From CAYVFM01 sp964546375 (GTDB taxonomy: Bacteria > Gemmatimonadota > Gemmatimonadetes > Palauibacterales > Palauibacteraceae): a stretch of 11,834 nt of DNA. The notes beneath the pieces are model-generated. The model was not told the origin of the DNA, made no database searches, and saw only the letters and a list, made by a program, of their open reading frames with translations. Of this stretch, positions 1-5,683 are shown in pieces (positions within the stretch are counted from its first letter, which is position 1; the number at the start of each line of letters is the position of its first letter). Where the stretch lies: contig CAZJJO010000064.1 in NCBI GenBank assembly GCA_964546375.1, positions 1-11,834 on the forward strand. Reading direction: 5' to 3'. The position numbers were made by a program, and so were the translations under genes.

Positions 1-2
1 AC

Positions 3-1532
3 GAGCGCTTCAAGGTCTACATCGTCGACGAGGCGCACATGCTCACCCGGGAGGCCTGGAACGCCCTCCTGAAGATCCTCGAGGAGCCGCCCGACCGGGT
101 CATCTTCGCCTTCGCCACCACCGAGCCCCAGAAGATCCAGCAGACGGCGGCGCCCGTGCTGTCGCGCTGCCAGCGGTTCGACTTCCGGCGCGTCCCGGTG
201 CCCGAGATCGTGGGCCGGCTGGAGACCGTCATCGAGCGCGAGGGGGTCACGGCCGAGGAGGGGGCCCTCCTGCCGGTGGCGCGGCAGGCCGAGGGCGGGG
301 TCCGGGACGCGCTGTCCCTGCTGGACCAGGTGCTCTCCTTCTCCGGCGACCACGTCGGGGTGGAGGACGTCCGCCGGATGCTGGGCCTGGTGGAGGAGGA
401 GCGCTACCTGGAGCTGTTCGACCTGGTGGCCCGGGGCGATCGGGCCGAGGTCTTCCCGTTCGTCCAGCGGCTGGTCGACGACGGCTACGACCCGGCCGAG
501 TTCGTCCGGGGCGTGGCCGACGCCGTCCGGATCCTGCTGGTGCTGCGCACCGACCCGGAGTCCCCGGCCGTGGAGATCCCGGACGAGGCCCGGCGCCGGT
601 TCGCCGAGGCGGCGGACCGGTTCGAGGAGGTCGACCTCCTGCGGATGCTCATCGCGGTGAGCGACTTCGAGACCTCGGGCCGCTTCCGGCGCAGCGGGCA
701 GCAGCGGATCCAGCTCGAGGTGCTGCTGCTGCGGCTCGTCTCCATGGAGTCGGCCGTGGAGCTGGAGGACCTGCTGCGGGCGGCCGGGGGCGAGGTGCCC
801 GAGCGCGGCCGCCGGGAGGGAGGCGACGGGGGCGGATCCGGCGCGGCGACGGGGACCTCCGGGGGACCGGACCCGACCGCCGGACGCTCGGGCCCGTCCT
901 CCGGGCCGTCGGGCGGCGGCGGGGAGGACGCCGGTCGGGCCGCCGGCGGGGAGCGGGGCGCGGCAGGCCCGGACGGAGGGTCCGGGCCGGAGGGCTCGAC
1001 GTCGTCGGCCCCGACGGCCGTCTCGGCCCCGGAGCGACCCGGGAGCGGGGAGGACGCTTCCGATCCCGGGGCGGGGGAGACGGCCGCCGCTCCCGCCCCG
1101 GGCGGCACGGCCGGGGACGGTAAGGCCGACGACGGGCCCTCGGGCCCCACGCTGGAGGGCGGGGCCTCGGCCCGCGAGATCTGGCGGGCGGCGGTCTCGG
1201 AGACCCGGGACCTGGGCGGCCACCGGCTGGCCCTGCGCGGGGCCGAGGTGGTCGGCCTGGAGGAGGGCGTCCTCCGGCTGCGGGTCCCCGGCGGCATCGC
1301 CGAGGACCTCCAGTCGTTCGTGGACGGCCGCCGCGCCGACGGCCTGCACGAGGCGGTGGCGCGGCGGGTCGGGCTGGAGCCCGGGGAGCTGGAGATCCGG
1401 CTGGGGGCGGACGACGGATCGGACCGCGTGACCACCGAGTCCGCCCGCGAGCAGCGCCTGGAGGAGATCGCCGGATCGGATCCCGCCCTGCGCGAAGCGG
1501 TAGAAGAACTGGACCTGACCCTCGAGGAGTGA
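3..1532 (+). CDS. dnaX: DNA polymerase III subunit gamma/tau (5'-truncated)
   Basis: This is the clamp-loader ATPase subunit that loads the beta sliding clamp and, in its tau form, couples polymerase to helicase. The gene enters from the left edge; reading opens at base 3 and 509 residues are visible. The Walker A and zinc-binding parts lie outside the window. The first visible residues contain the Walker B segment (IVDEAHML), then LLKILEEPP, the sensor-1 stretch FATTEPQKI and SRCQRFDFR, followed by the lid and collar domains to about base 780. A Gly/Pro/Ser/Ala-rich low-complexity linker covers roughly bases 780-1150. A structured C-terminal domain resumes at SAREIW and ends in the LREAVEELDLTLEE pattern typical of tau C-termini. 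No A-rich slippery heptamer is visible, so a frameshifted gamma form is not obvious. The stop lies 7 bases before the ybaB start, with a GAGGAG ribosome-binding site at the junction. Confidence 0.95.
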   Translation, partial: ERFKVYIVDEAHMLTREAWNALLKILEEPPDRVIFAFATTEPQKIQQTAAPVLSRCQRFDFRRVPVPEIVGRLETVIEREGVTAEEGALLPVARQAEGGVRDALSLLDQVLSFSGDHVGVEDVRRMLGLVEEERYLELFDLVARGDRAEVFPFVQRLVDDGYDPAEFVRGVADAVRILLVLRTDPESPAVEIPDEARRRFAEAADRFEEVDLLRMLIAVSDFETSGRFRRSGQQRIQLEVLLLRLVSMESAVELEDLLRAAGGEVPERGRREGGDGGGSGAATGTSGGPDPTAGRSGPSSGPSGGGGEDAGRAAGGERGAAGPDGGSGPEGSTSSAPTAVSAPERPGSGEDASDPGAGETAAAPAPGGTAGDGKADDGPSGPTLEGGASAREIWRAAVSETRDLGGHRLALRGAEVVGLEEGVLRLRVPGGIAEDLQSFVDGRRADGLHEAVARRVGLEPGELEIRLGADDGSDRVTTESAREQRLEEIAGSDPALREAVEELDLTLEE

Positions 1533-1539
1533 GGAGCCC

Positions 1540-1872
1540 GTGAGCCAGATGAAAGACCTGCAGCAGCTCATGCAGATGGGACAGCAGATGCAGTCCCGCA
1601 TGAGCGACATCCAGGAGAAGCTCCAGCAGAAGACCGCCACCGCCCAGAGCGGCGGCGGCATGATCAGGGTGACGGCCGACGGCACCGGCAACATCCGGGA
1701 GATCGACCTCGACCCCGAGGTCGTCGACCCGGAGGACGTGGAGATGCTGGAGGACTTGATCCTCGCCGCCGTCTCCGAGGCCCAGCGCCGGGCCAAGGAG
1801 CAGATGGAGGAGGAGATGAAGGAGCTGACCGGCGGCCTCCCGCTGCCGGGCCTCTCCAACCTGCTCGGCTGA
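1540..1872 (+). CDS. ybaB: YbaB/EbfC family nucleoid-associated protein
   Basis: This small DNA-binding protein of the YbaB/EbfC family is usually encoded between dnaX and recR, as here. Homologues are dimers that bind DNA and associate with the nucleoid. The product is 110 residues, normal for the family. The N-terminal third is a Met/Gln-rich helix (KDLQQLMQMGQQMQ and onward), followed by the conserved beta core with GGGMIRVTADGTGNIREI, then DPEVVDPEDVEMLEDLI and a C-terminal helix. The start is GTG at 1540, chosen because GAGGAG overlaps the dnaX stop just upstream and the resulting N-terminus matches the family. The 7-base gap to dnaX supports co-transcription and translational coupling. 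Confidence 0.93.
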   Translation: MSQMKDLQQLMQMGQQMQSRMSDIQEKLQQKTATAQSGGGMIRVTADGTGNIREIDLDPEVVDPEDVEMLEDLILAAVSEAQRRAKEQMEEEMKELTGGLPLPGLSNLLG

Positions 1873-1906
1873 CCGCCGGGCGGCGTCCCCTCCCCACCGC
1901 GAGAAC

Positions 1907-2500
1907 ATGTCGGCGATCGAGGACCTGATCACCGAGTTCGGCCGTCTGCCGGGCGTCGGTCGAAAGACCGCCCAGCGGCTGGCCTATCACCTCCTCAAGA
2001 CGCCCAACGAGGAGGCGATGGCGCTGGCCCGGGCCGTCGAGCGGGTGGTCGACGAGGTGGAGGCCTGCTCGGTGTGCGGCAACCTCAGCGACGCCGACCC
2101 GTGCGAGTTCTGCTCCGACGAGCGGCGGGACCACACCCACGTCTGCGTGGTGGAGGAGGCGTCGGACATCACGGCCATCGAGAAGTCCGGCCACTTCGAC
2201 GGCCTCTACCACGTGCTGGGCGGCCGGCTGTCCCCGCTGGACGGGGTGGGCCCGGAGGACCTCAACGTCCAGCGGCTGATGGAGCGGCTGCGGGACGGGG
2301 TGGAGGAGGTGACCATCGCCACCAACCCCAGCGTGGAGGGCGAGGCGACGGCCACGTACCTTCATCGCATGATCTCGCAGATGGAAGGGGTCCGGGTCAC
2401 CCGCCTGGCCCGGGGGCTGCCGGTGGGCGGGGACCTGGAGTACGCCGACGGCGTCACCATCGCCGAGGCCTTCTCGGGCCGACGCGAGATGCAGGAGTGA
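1907..2500 (+). CDS. recR: Recombination protein RecR
   Basis: RecR works with RecO and RecF to load RecA on single-stranded DNA at gaps. The product is 197 residues, the usual length. A helix-hairpin-helix region spans about residues 8-30 (LPGVGRKTAQRLAYHLL). A four-cysteine zinc finger follows with Cys54, Cys57, Cys66 and Cys69 (CSVCGNLSDADPCEFC). The Toprim domain runs from about residue 76, with VVEEASD and the ATNPSVEGEATATYL segment, and the C-terminus has the conserved RLARGLPVGGDLEYAD stretch. The ATG at 1907 is 34 bases after ybaB and gives the standard N-terminus. The order dnaX-ybaB-recR is widely conserved in bacteria. Confidence 0.97.
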   Translation: MSAIEDLITEFGRLPGVGRKTAQRLAYHLLKTPNEEAMALARAVERVVDEVEACSVCGNLSDADPCEFCSDERRDHTHVCVVEEASDITAIEKSGHFDGLYHVLGGRLSPLDGVGPEDLNVQRLMERLRDGVEEVTIATNPSVEGEATATYLHRMISQMEGVRVTRLARGLPVGGDLEYADGVTIAEAFSGRREMQE

Positions 2501-2505
2501 CCGAC

Positions 2506-2859
2506 ATGGGCATCGTGGTGAAGCGCAGTGACGACGCGGAGTCCGACGACGGCCTCTGGAAGGTCCTGAAGGTCACCGGCGGCGTGGTGCTGGGGGTCGC
2601 CGCCGTGGCGGGCCTGGGCGCCTGGCTGGCCCGCGAGCAGATGGACCGCCACAAGCGCGACCTCTTCAGCCCCCATCCCCTCCAGCGCCTCGCCGCCCTC
2701 GGCTACCTGCGGTCCCACCCGGACGTGGACAACGTCCTCCTGCTGCGCGACTACCTGGCGTGGGAGGAGCGGCCCCTGCTGCGCAAGCGGGCGGCCAGCA
2801 TCCTGGAGAGCATGGAGGAGGAGCTGGTGGAGGCGGCCGAGAGCGGCGACGGTGGCTGA
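2506..2859 (+). CDS. Small membrane-anchored protein with HEAT-like C-terminus
   Basis: I do not recognise a named family for this 117-residue product. The ATG at 2506 is 5 bases after the recR stop and is preceded by AGGAG in the recR tail, so it is probably translationally coupled. The N-terminus (MGIVVKRSDDAESDDGLWKV) is short and polar. Residues about 21-43 form one hydrophobic, Gly/Ala/Val-rich membrane segment (GGVVLGVAAVAGLGAWLA), followed by a basic stretch with REQMDRHKRD that would favour a cytoplasmic C-terminus. The rest reads as two or three amphipathic helices (PLQRLAALGYLRSHPD, NVLLLRDYLAWEERPLLRKR, AASILESMEEELVEAA), resembling a HEAT-type repeat in which one helix pair covers pairwise chromosome-style 'gene product failed, next helix' spacing. 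The next gene is an MglA-like GTPase, so a role as a membrane tether or partner is possible but only inferred. Confidence 0.8.
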   Translation: MGIVVKRSDDAESDDGLWKVLKVTGGVVLGVAAVAGLGAWLAREQMDRHKRDLFSPHPLQRLAALGYLRSHPDVDNVLLLRDYLAWEERPLLRKRAASILESMEEELVEAAESGDGG

Positions 2860-2900
2860 CCCCTCGCCCCCGCCCGCGCCCCCTCCCGTCCGGCTCGCCG

Positions 2901-2937
2901 CCCCCGGCGGGCCCGGCCGGGCGGTCGGCGCCGGGGG
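2901..2937 (+). other. Strong GC hairpin in the leader of the GTPase gene
   Basis: Bases 2901-2909 (CCCCCGGCG) are perfectly complementary to 2929-2937 (CGCCGGGGG), giving a 9-bp all-GC stem. The 19-base loop itself contains the palindrome CCCGGCCGGG at 2912-2921. It lies in the 94-base gap between the small membrane protein gene and the GTPase start at 2954. No T-run follows, so it does not look like a classic intrinsic terminator. It could impede translation or mark an RNA-processing point, or it may be incidental in DNA this rich in G and C. Confidence 0.35.
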
Positions 2938-2953
2938 GCGCTGAGGCGGGCCG

Positions 2954-3556
2954 GTGGCCGACGCCGATCCCGTCGCCCGGGAGGTGGACTGCCGGATCGT
3001 CTACGCCGGTCCGGAGGGCGCCGGCAAGACCGCCAACCTCGAGTACCTCCACCAGGCCCTCGACCCCGAGGACCGCGGCAAGCTGATCTCCCCCTCGCAG
3101 GACTCCGGCCGGAGCTTCTTCTTCGACTTCCTCGCCGTCGACCTGGGACCCATGGGCGCCTGGCGGGTCCGGCTGCACCTCTACACCGCGCCGGCCGGCG
3201 AGGAGCGGGCGGAGGACCGGATCCGCATCCTCCAGGGAGCCGACGCGCTGGTGCTGGTGATGGACAGCGACGGGGAGCGGCTGGAGGAGAACCGGGCGGC
3301 GCTGGAGCGGCTGGCGGACGACCTGGACCGGGCCGACCGGGACCGTGACGGCATGGTCACCGCCTACCAGTACAACAAGCGCGACCTGGACGGCGCGCTG
3401 CCGGTCGAGGAGATGGAGGAGGCGCTGAACCCGGACGGCGCCCCTCACGTCGAGGCGGTGGCGCGCCGGGGCGACGGGGTGGTCGAGACGCTGGAGGAGG
3501 TGGGCTACCGGGTGGTGCGGTCGCTCGAGCTCGGGACGCCGGAGGGCGAGGGATGA
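2954..3556 (+). CDS. MglA-like small Ras-family GTPase
   Basis: This is a prokaryotic Ras-like GTPase of the MglA type. In myxobacteria MglA sets cell polarity; in other phyla the role is mostly unknown. The 200-residue product starts at GTG 2954, with GAGG about 8 bases upstream. The N-terminus VDCRIVYAGPEGAGKTANLEYL matches MglA, including the P-loop GPEGAGKT (about residues 19-26). SGRSFFFDFLAVDLG corresponds to the switch region. G4 is QYNKRDL (NKxD) and the G5-like region is EAVARRGDGV followed by ETLEEVGYRVV. The G3 segment is unusual: HLYTAPAGEER aligns without a gap to the MglA pattern HLYTVPGQ, so the usual Gly-Gln becomes Ala-Gly. No roadblock (MglB-like) gene is adjacent; the upstream neighbour is a small membrane protein. 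The stop overlaps the pgsA start (ATGA). Confidence is high for the family and low for the cellular role. Confidence 0.9.
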   Translation: MADADPVAREVDCRIVYAGPEGAGKTANLEYLHQALDPEDRGKLISPSQDSGRSFFFDFLAVDLGPMGAWRVRLHLYTAPAGEERAEDRIRILQGADALVLVMDSDGERLEENRAALERLADDLDRADRDRDGMVTAYQYNKRDLDGALPVEEMEEALNPDGAPHVEAVARRGDGVVETLEEVGYRVVRSLELGTPEGEG

Positions 3557-4191
3557 CCTGGAACCTGCCCAACGCGATCACCGCCGCCCGGATCGCCATG
3601 GCGCCGGTGCTCGTCTGGCTGCTCTACCACCCCACGTCGACGGGCCGGATGGTGGCCTTCGCCGTCTTCGTGCTGGCGGCCGTCTCCGACCTGTGGGACG
3701 GCTGGCTGGCCCGCCGGCGGGGCCAGATCACCGACCACGGCAAGCTGCTCGATCCCCTGGCCGACAAGCTGCTCCTGGCCGCCGCCCTGGTCCCCTTCTA
3801 CCTGCTGACGAGCGACCGTCCCGAGCTGGCCGGCCTCCCCCTCTACGGCCACGTGCCGCTGTGGGTGGTGCTGGTCCTGCTGGGCCGCGAGCTGCTGGTC
3901 ACCGGCCTGCGCACCGTCTTCGCGCGGCGGGGCCGGGTGGTTCAGGCCCGCAAGGCCGGCAAGTACAAGGCCTTCGTCCAGAACCTGTTCATCGGCGGGA
4001 TGATCCTGTGGCTGGCCCTCCAGTCGGCGGCCGGGCTGATGGCGCGGGGCGGGTTCTGGTCCTCCTGGGAGGTCTTCCACGGCTGGTGGGTGACCGTGAC
4101 GCTCTCCGGGGCGGTCCTGCTCACCCTGTGGTCGATGGCGCTGTACCTGGCCGCCTTCCGGAACGCTCCCGACACGGGCGCGGAGTCGTGA
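3553..4191 (+). CDS. pgsA: CDP-diacylglycerol--glycerol-3-phosphate 3-phosphatidyltransferase
   Basis: This integral membrane enzyme condenses CDP-diacylglycerol with glycerol-3-phosphate, releasing CMP and making phosphatidylglycerol phosphate, the committed step to phosphatidylglycerol. The product is 212 residues, slightly longer than the common 180-200. It begins with NLPNAITAARI, typical of PgsA. The CDP-alcohol phosphotransferase signature is complete: Asp46, Asp49, Gly50, Ala53, Arg54, Gly63, Asp67 and Asp71 within SDLWDGWLARRRG and HGKLLDPLADK. Several hydrophobic segments follow, and a conserved GRELLVTGLR and GKYKAFVQ pattern lies in the second half. The ATG at 3553 overlaps the GTPase stop by four bases, and the stop overlaps the next start. 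Related enzymes such as cardiolipin or phosphatidylinositol-phosphate synthases share the signature, but the N-terminus and the GRELLVTGLR region favour PgsA. Confidence 0.92.
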   Translation: MTWNLPNAITAARIAMAPVLVWLLYHPTSTGRMVAFAVFVLAAVSDLWDGWLARRRGQITDHGKLLDPLADKLLLAAALVPFYLLTSDRPELAGLPLYGHVPLWVVLVLLGRELLVTGLRTVFARRGRVVQARKAGKYKAFVQNLFIGGMILWLALQSAAGLMARGGFWSSWEVFHGWWVTVTLSGAVLLTLWSMALYLAAFRNAPDTGAES

Positions 4192-4679
4192 GCGACGTCC
4201 CGACGCGCCGGCTCGTGGAGAGGGTCCACGCGGCGCTGCGGGACGCCGGGGAGGCCGTGGCGGTGGCCGAGAGCTGCACGGGCGGCCTGCTGGGCGGCGA
4301 GCTGACGTCGGTGCCGGGCGCCTCGGACGTCTTCTGGGGCGGCGTCCTGGCCTACGCCGACCGGGCGAAGGTGGAGCTGCTCGGGGTCGACGCCGGCCTC
4401 CTGGAGGAGCGCGGGGCCGTGTCGGAGGCGACGGCCCGGGCCATGGCGGCCGGCGCGCGCGACCGGGCCGGCGTCGCCTGGTCGGTGGCGATCACCGGCG
4501 TGGCGGGGCCGGGCGGCGGGAGCCCGGACCGGCCGGTGGGGACCGTCTGGATCGCCGTGGACGGGCCCGCCGGAGCGGCCCGGGAGCACCGGTTCCCGGG
4601 CGACCGCGCCGAGGTGCGTCGGCGGAGCGTGCGGGCGGCGCTGGACCTGCTCCGGGGGCGCCTGGCGGCGGCCCGGTGA
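4188..4679 (+). CDS. pncC: Nicotinamide-nucleotide amidohydrolase (CinA C-terminal domain)
   Basis: PncC deamidates nicotinamide mononucleotide to nicotinate mononucleotide and ammonia, recycling the by-product of NAD-dependent DNA ligase and other NAD consumers. The 163-residue product is the stand-alone CinA C-terminal domain, without the N-terminal ADP-ribose pyrophosphatase (COG1058) part found in full CinA. Key patterns are AVAESCTGGLLGGELTSVPG with the presumed catalytic Ser29, the conserved GGVLAYADRAK with Lys61, GAVSEATARAMAAGAR, and ITGVAGPGGGSPDRPVGTVWIA near the C-terminus. The start is GTG at 4188, overlapping the pgsA stop (GTGA), which fits coupled translation and the family N-terminus. 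It is the last gene of the run that begins at dnaX. Its stop is only 3 bases before the first repeat of the downstream cluster. Confidence 0.92.
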   Translation: MSDVPTRRLVERVHAALRDAGEAVAVAESCTGGLLGGELTSVPGASDVFWGGVLAYADRAKVELLGVDAGLLEERGAVSEATARAMAAGARDRAGVAWSVAITGVAGPGGGSPDRPVGTVWIAVDGPAGAAREHRFPGDRAEVRRRSVRAALDLLRGRLAAAR

Positions 4680-4682
4680 CGC

Positions 4683-4833
4683 GGCGCTTCCACGCGTACC
4701 TGGCGGGATCCAGCAGGTCCTCCAGCCGCTCGGCCACCCTGCGGGCGCTTCCACGCGCACCGGGAGGGATCCCGTCCGCGCGGACCCGGCCCGCTTGAGC
4801 ACGAGGCGCTTCCACGCGCACCCGGAGGGATCG
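4683..4833. CRISPR. CRISPR-like mini-array: three 29-bp repeats, two 32-bp spacers
   Basis: Three direct repeats lie at 4683-4711, 4744-4772 and 4805-4833, spaced exactly 61 bp start to start. Twenty-five of 29 positions are identical in all three; differences fall at repeat positions 15, 19, 22 and 29. Each opens with GGCGCTTCCACGCG and ends with GGGATC plus C or G. The two 32-bp spacers (4712-4743 and 4773-4804) are unrelated to each other. A 29 + 32 layout is that of type I-E arrays, and the repeat has the same plan: C-rich arm, CGCG-containing centre, G-rich arm, then GAT. Repeats 2 and 3 can pair CTTCC with GGAGG; repeat 1 has GGCGG and is the most divergent. The period is not a multiple of 3, which argues against coding. 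Against a working array are the small number of repeats, the absence of cas genes and the lack of an A/T-rich leader. It could instead be a tandem regulatory or dispersed intergenic repeat. Confidence 0.45.
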
Positions 4834-4960
4834 GGGGCCGTCCGGGCCCTCCGCCTGCCAGAATTGCGCAGGGGGTCGGCACACCTGTTGCACCCTCCAC
4901 CCCACGCCGCACGGCGGAGCGACCGACGTTCACCGAGGCGTCATCGTCCGGGGAGGACGC
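4834..4960 (+). promoter_or_regulatory. Leader region of grpE-dnaJ
   Basis: This stretch separates the repeat cluster from grpE and must carry the grpE ribosome-binding site, GGAGGA at about 4951-4956. I see no CIRCE inverted repeat (the HrcA operator), no HAIR-type HspR site and no convincing sigma-70 or sigma-32 promoter. The least G/C-rich spots are AATTGC near 4862 and CTGTTGC near 4885. A promoter probably lies here because the chaperone genes start a new functional group, but its position cannot be fixed from sequence. Confidence 0.35.
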
Positions 4961-5683
4961 ATGAGCGACGAGGACCGTCCCGACAGCCGCGAGGACACCG
5001 GCCGGTCCGAGGCCGAGGCCCGGGAGGACCGCGACCGGTCGGGCGAGCGCCCGGACGGTGCCGGACGGGACGCCCCCGGAGCGGACGCCGCCGGGGACGC
5101 GGGGGCCCCGGGGGACGGGGACCCGACCGAACAGCTCTCGGAGGAGATCCGCGAGGAGCTGGAGGAGCTGGAGGAGCTCCGGGACCGCCACCTCCGCCTG
5201 GCGGCCGAGTTCGAGAACTACCGCAAGCGGACCCGCCGGGAGAAGCGCGAGGCCCGTGAGCGCGCCCAGGCGTCGCTGGCCGAGCAGCTCCTGGATGCGC
5301 TGGACGACCTGGAGCGGTTCCTGGAGACCCCGGCCGACGAGACCACGGCGGAGGCCCTGCGCGAGGGCGTGGAGATGGTGCGCGACAAGCTCTGGAAGGA
5401 GCTCTCCGAGGCGGGCCTGGAGCGGATGGAGCCCCGCGGCGCCCCCTTCGATCCCGAGCGCCACGACGCCCTGATCACCCGTCCGGTGGAGGACCCGGAG
5501 GACGGGGGACGGGTCTCCGGGGTGCTGATGAACGGCTATCTCTTCGGCGACCGCGTCCTCCGCCCGGCCCGCGTCGAGGTCACCCGGCACGAGGAGCCGG
5601 AGGGCGGAGACGGGGCCGGCGACGAGGGCGGGCCCGCCGGCGCCGACGAGGCCGAAGACGAGAGCTCCGACGGCGACGACTGA
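4961..5683 (+). CDS. grpE: Nucleotide exchange factor GrpE
   Basis: GrpE is the dimeric nucleotide exchange factor that releases ADP from DnaK in the DnaK-DnaJ-GrpE folding cycle. The product is 240 residues, longer than the typical 180-210 because both ends carry acidic, disordered extensions: about residues 1-58 and 211-240 (the tail ends ESSDGDD). The core begins with a charged coiled coil, EEIREELEELEELRDRHLRL, then LAAEFENYRKRTRREK, AEQLLDALDDLERFLE and the EGVEMVRDKLWKELSEAG helices. The C-terminal beta domain has the family pattern FDPERHDALI and GYLFGDRVLRPARVEV. The ATG at 4961 follows a clear GGAGGA site. Its stop overlaps the dnaJ start (TGATG), so the two proteins should be made together. 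Confidence 0.95.
   Translation: MSDEDRPDSREDTGRSEAEAREDRDRSGERPDGAGRDAPGADAAGDAGAPGDGDPTEQLSEEIREELEELEELRDRHLRLAAEFENYRKRTRREKREARERAQASLAEQLLDALDDLERFLETPADETTAEALREGVEMVRDKLWKELSEAGLERMEPRGAPFDPERHDALITRPVEDPEDGGRVSGVLMNGYLFGDRVLRPARVEVTRHEEPEGGDGAGDEGGPAGADEAEDESSDGDD

Noticed and set aside
485..1435. Long open frame opposite dnaX, rich in Pro, Ser and Arg
   Set aside because: It mirrors the GC-rich linker and dnaX codon pattern, has no recognisable domain, and the dnaX frame is clearly the conserved one.
2760..3086. + strand open frame bridging the small membrane protein and the GTPase
   Set aside because: It is out of frame with both real genes, Pro/Arg/Gly-rich, and lacks any motif.
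4712..4726. 15-base antisense match between the start of spacer 1 and dnaX (761-775), suggesting self-targeting
   Set aside because: The dnaX segment encodes Leu-Glu-Asp-Leu-Leu with the favoured codons of this genome, so a match of this length is likely by chance. It does not extend through the 32-base spacer, and the flanking CGC is not an AAG-like PAM.
4715..4740. The reverse strand of spacer 1 resembles the D-arm of a Ser or Leu tRNA (GGTGGCCGAGCGGCT)
   Set aside because: No anticodon arm, T-arm or acceptor pairing follows; the similarity is confined to a short stretch.
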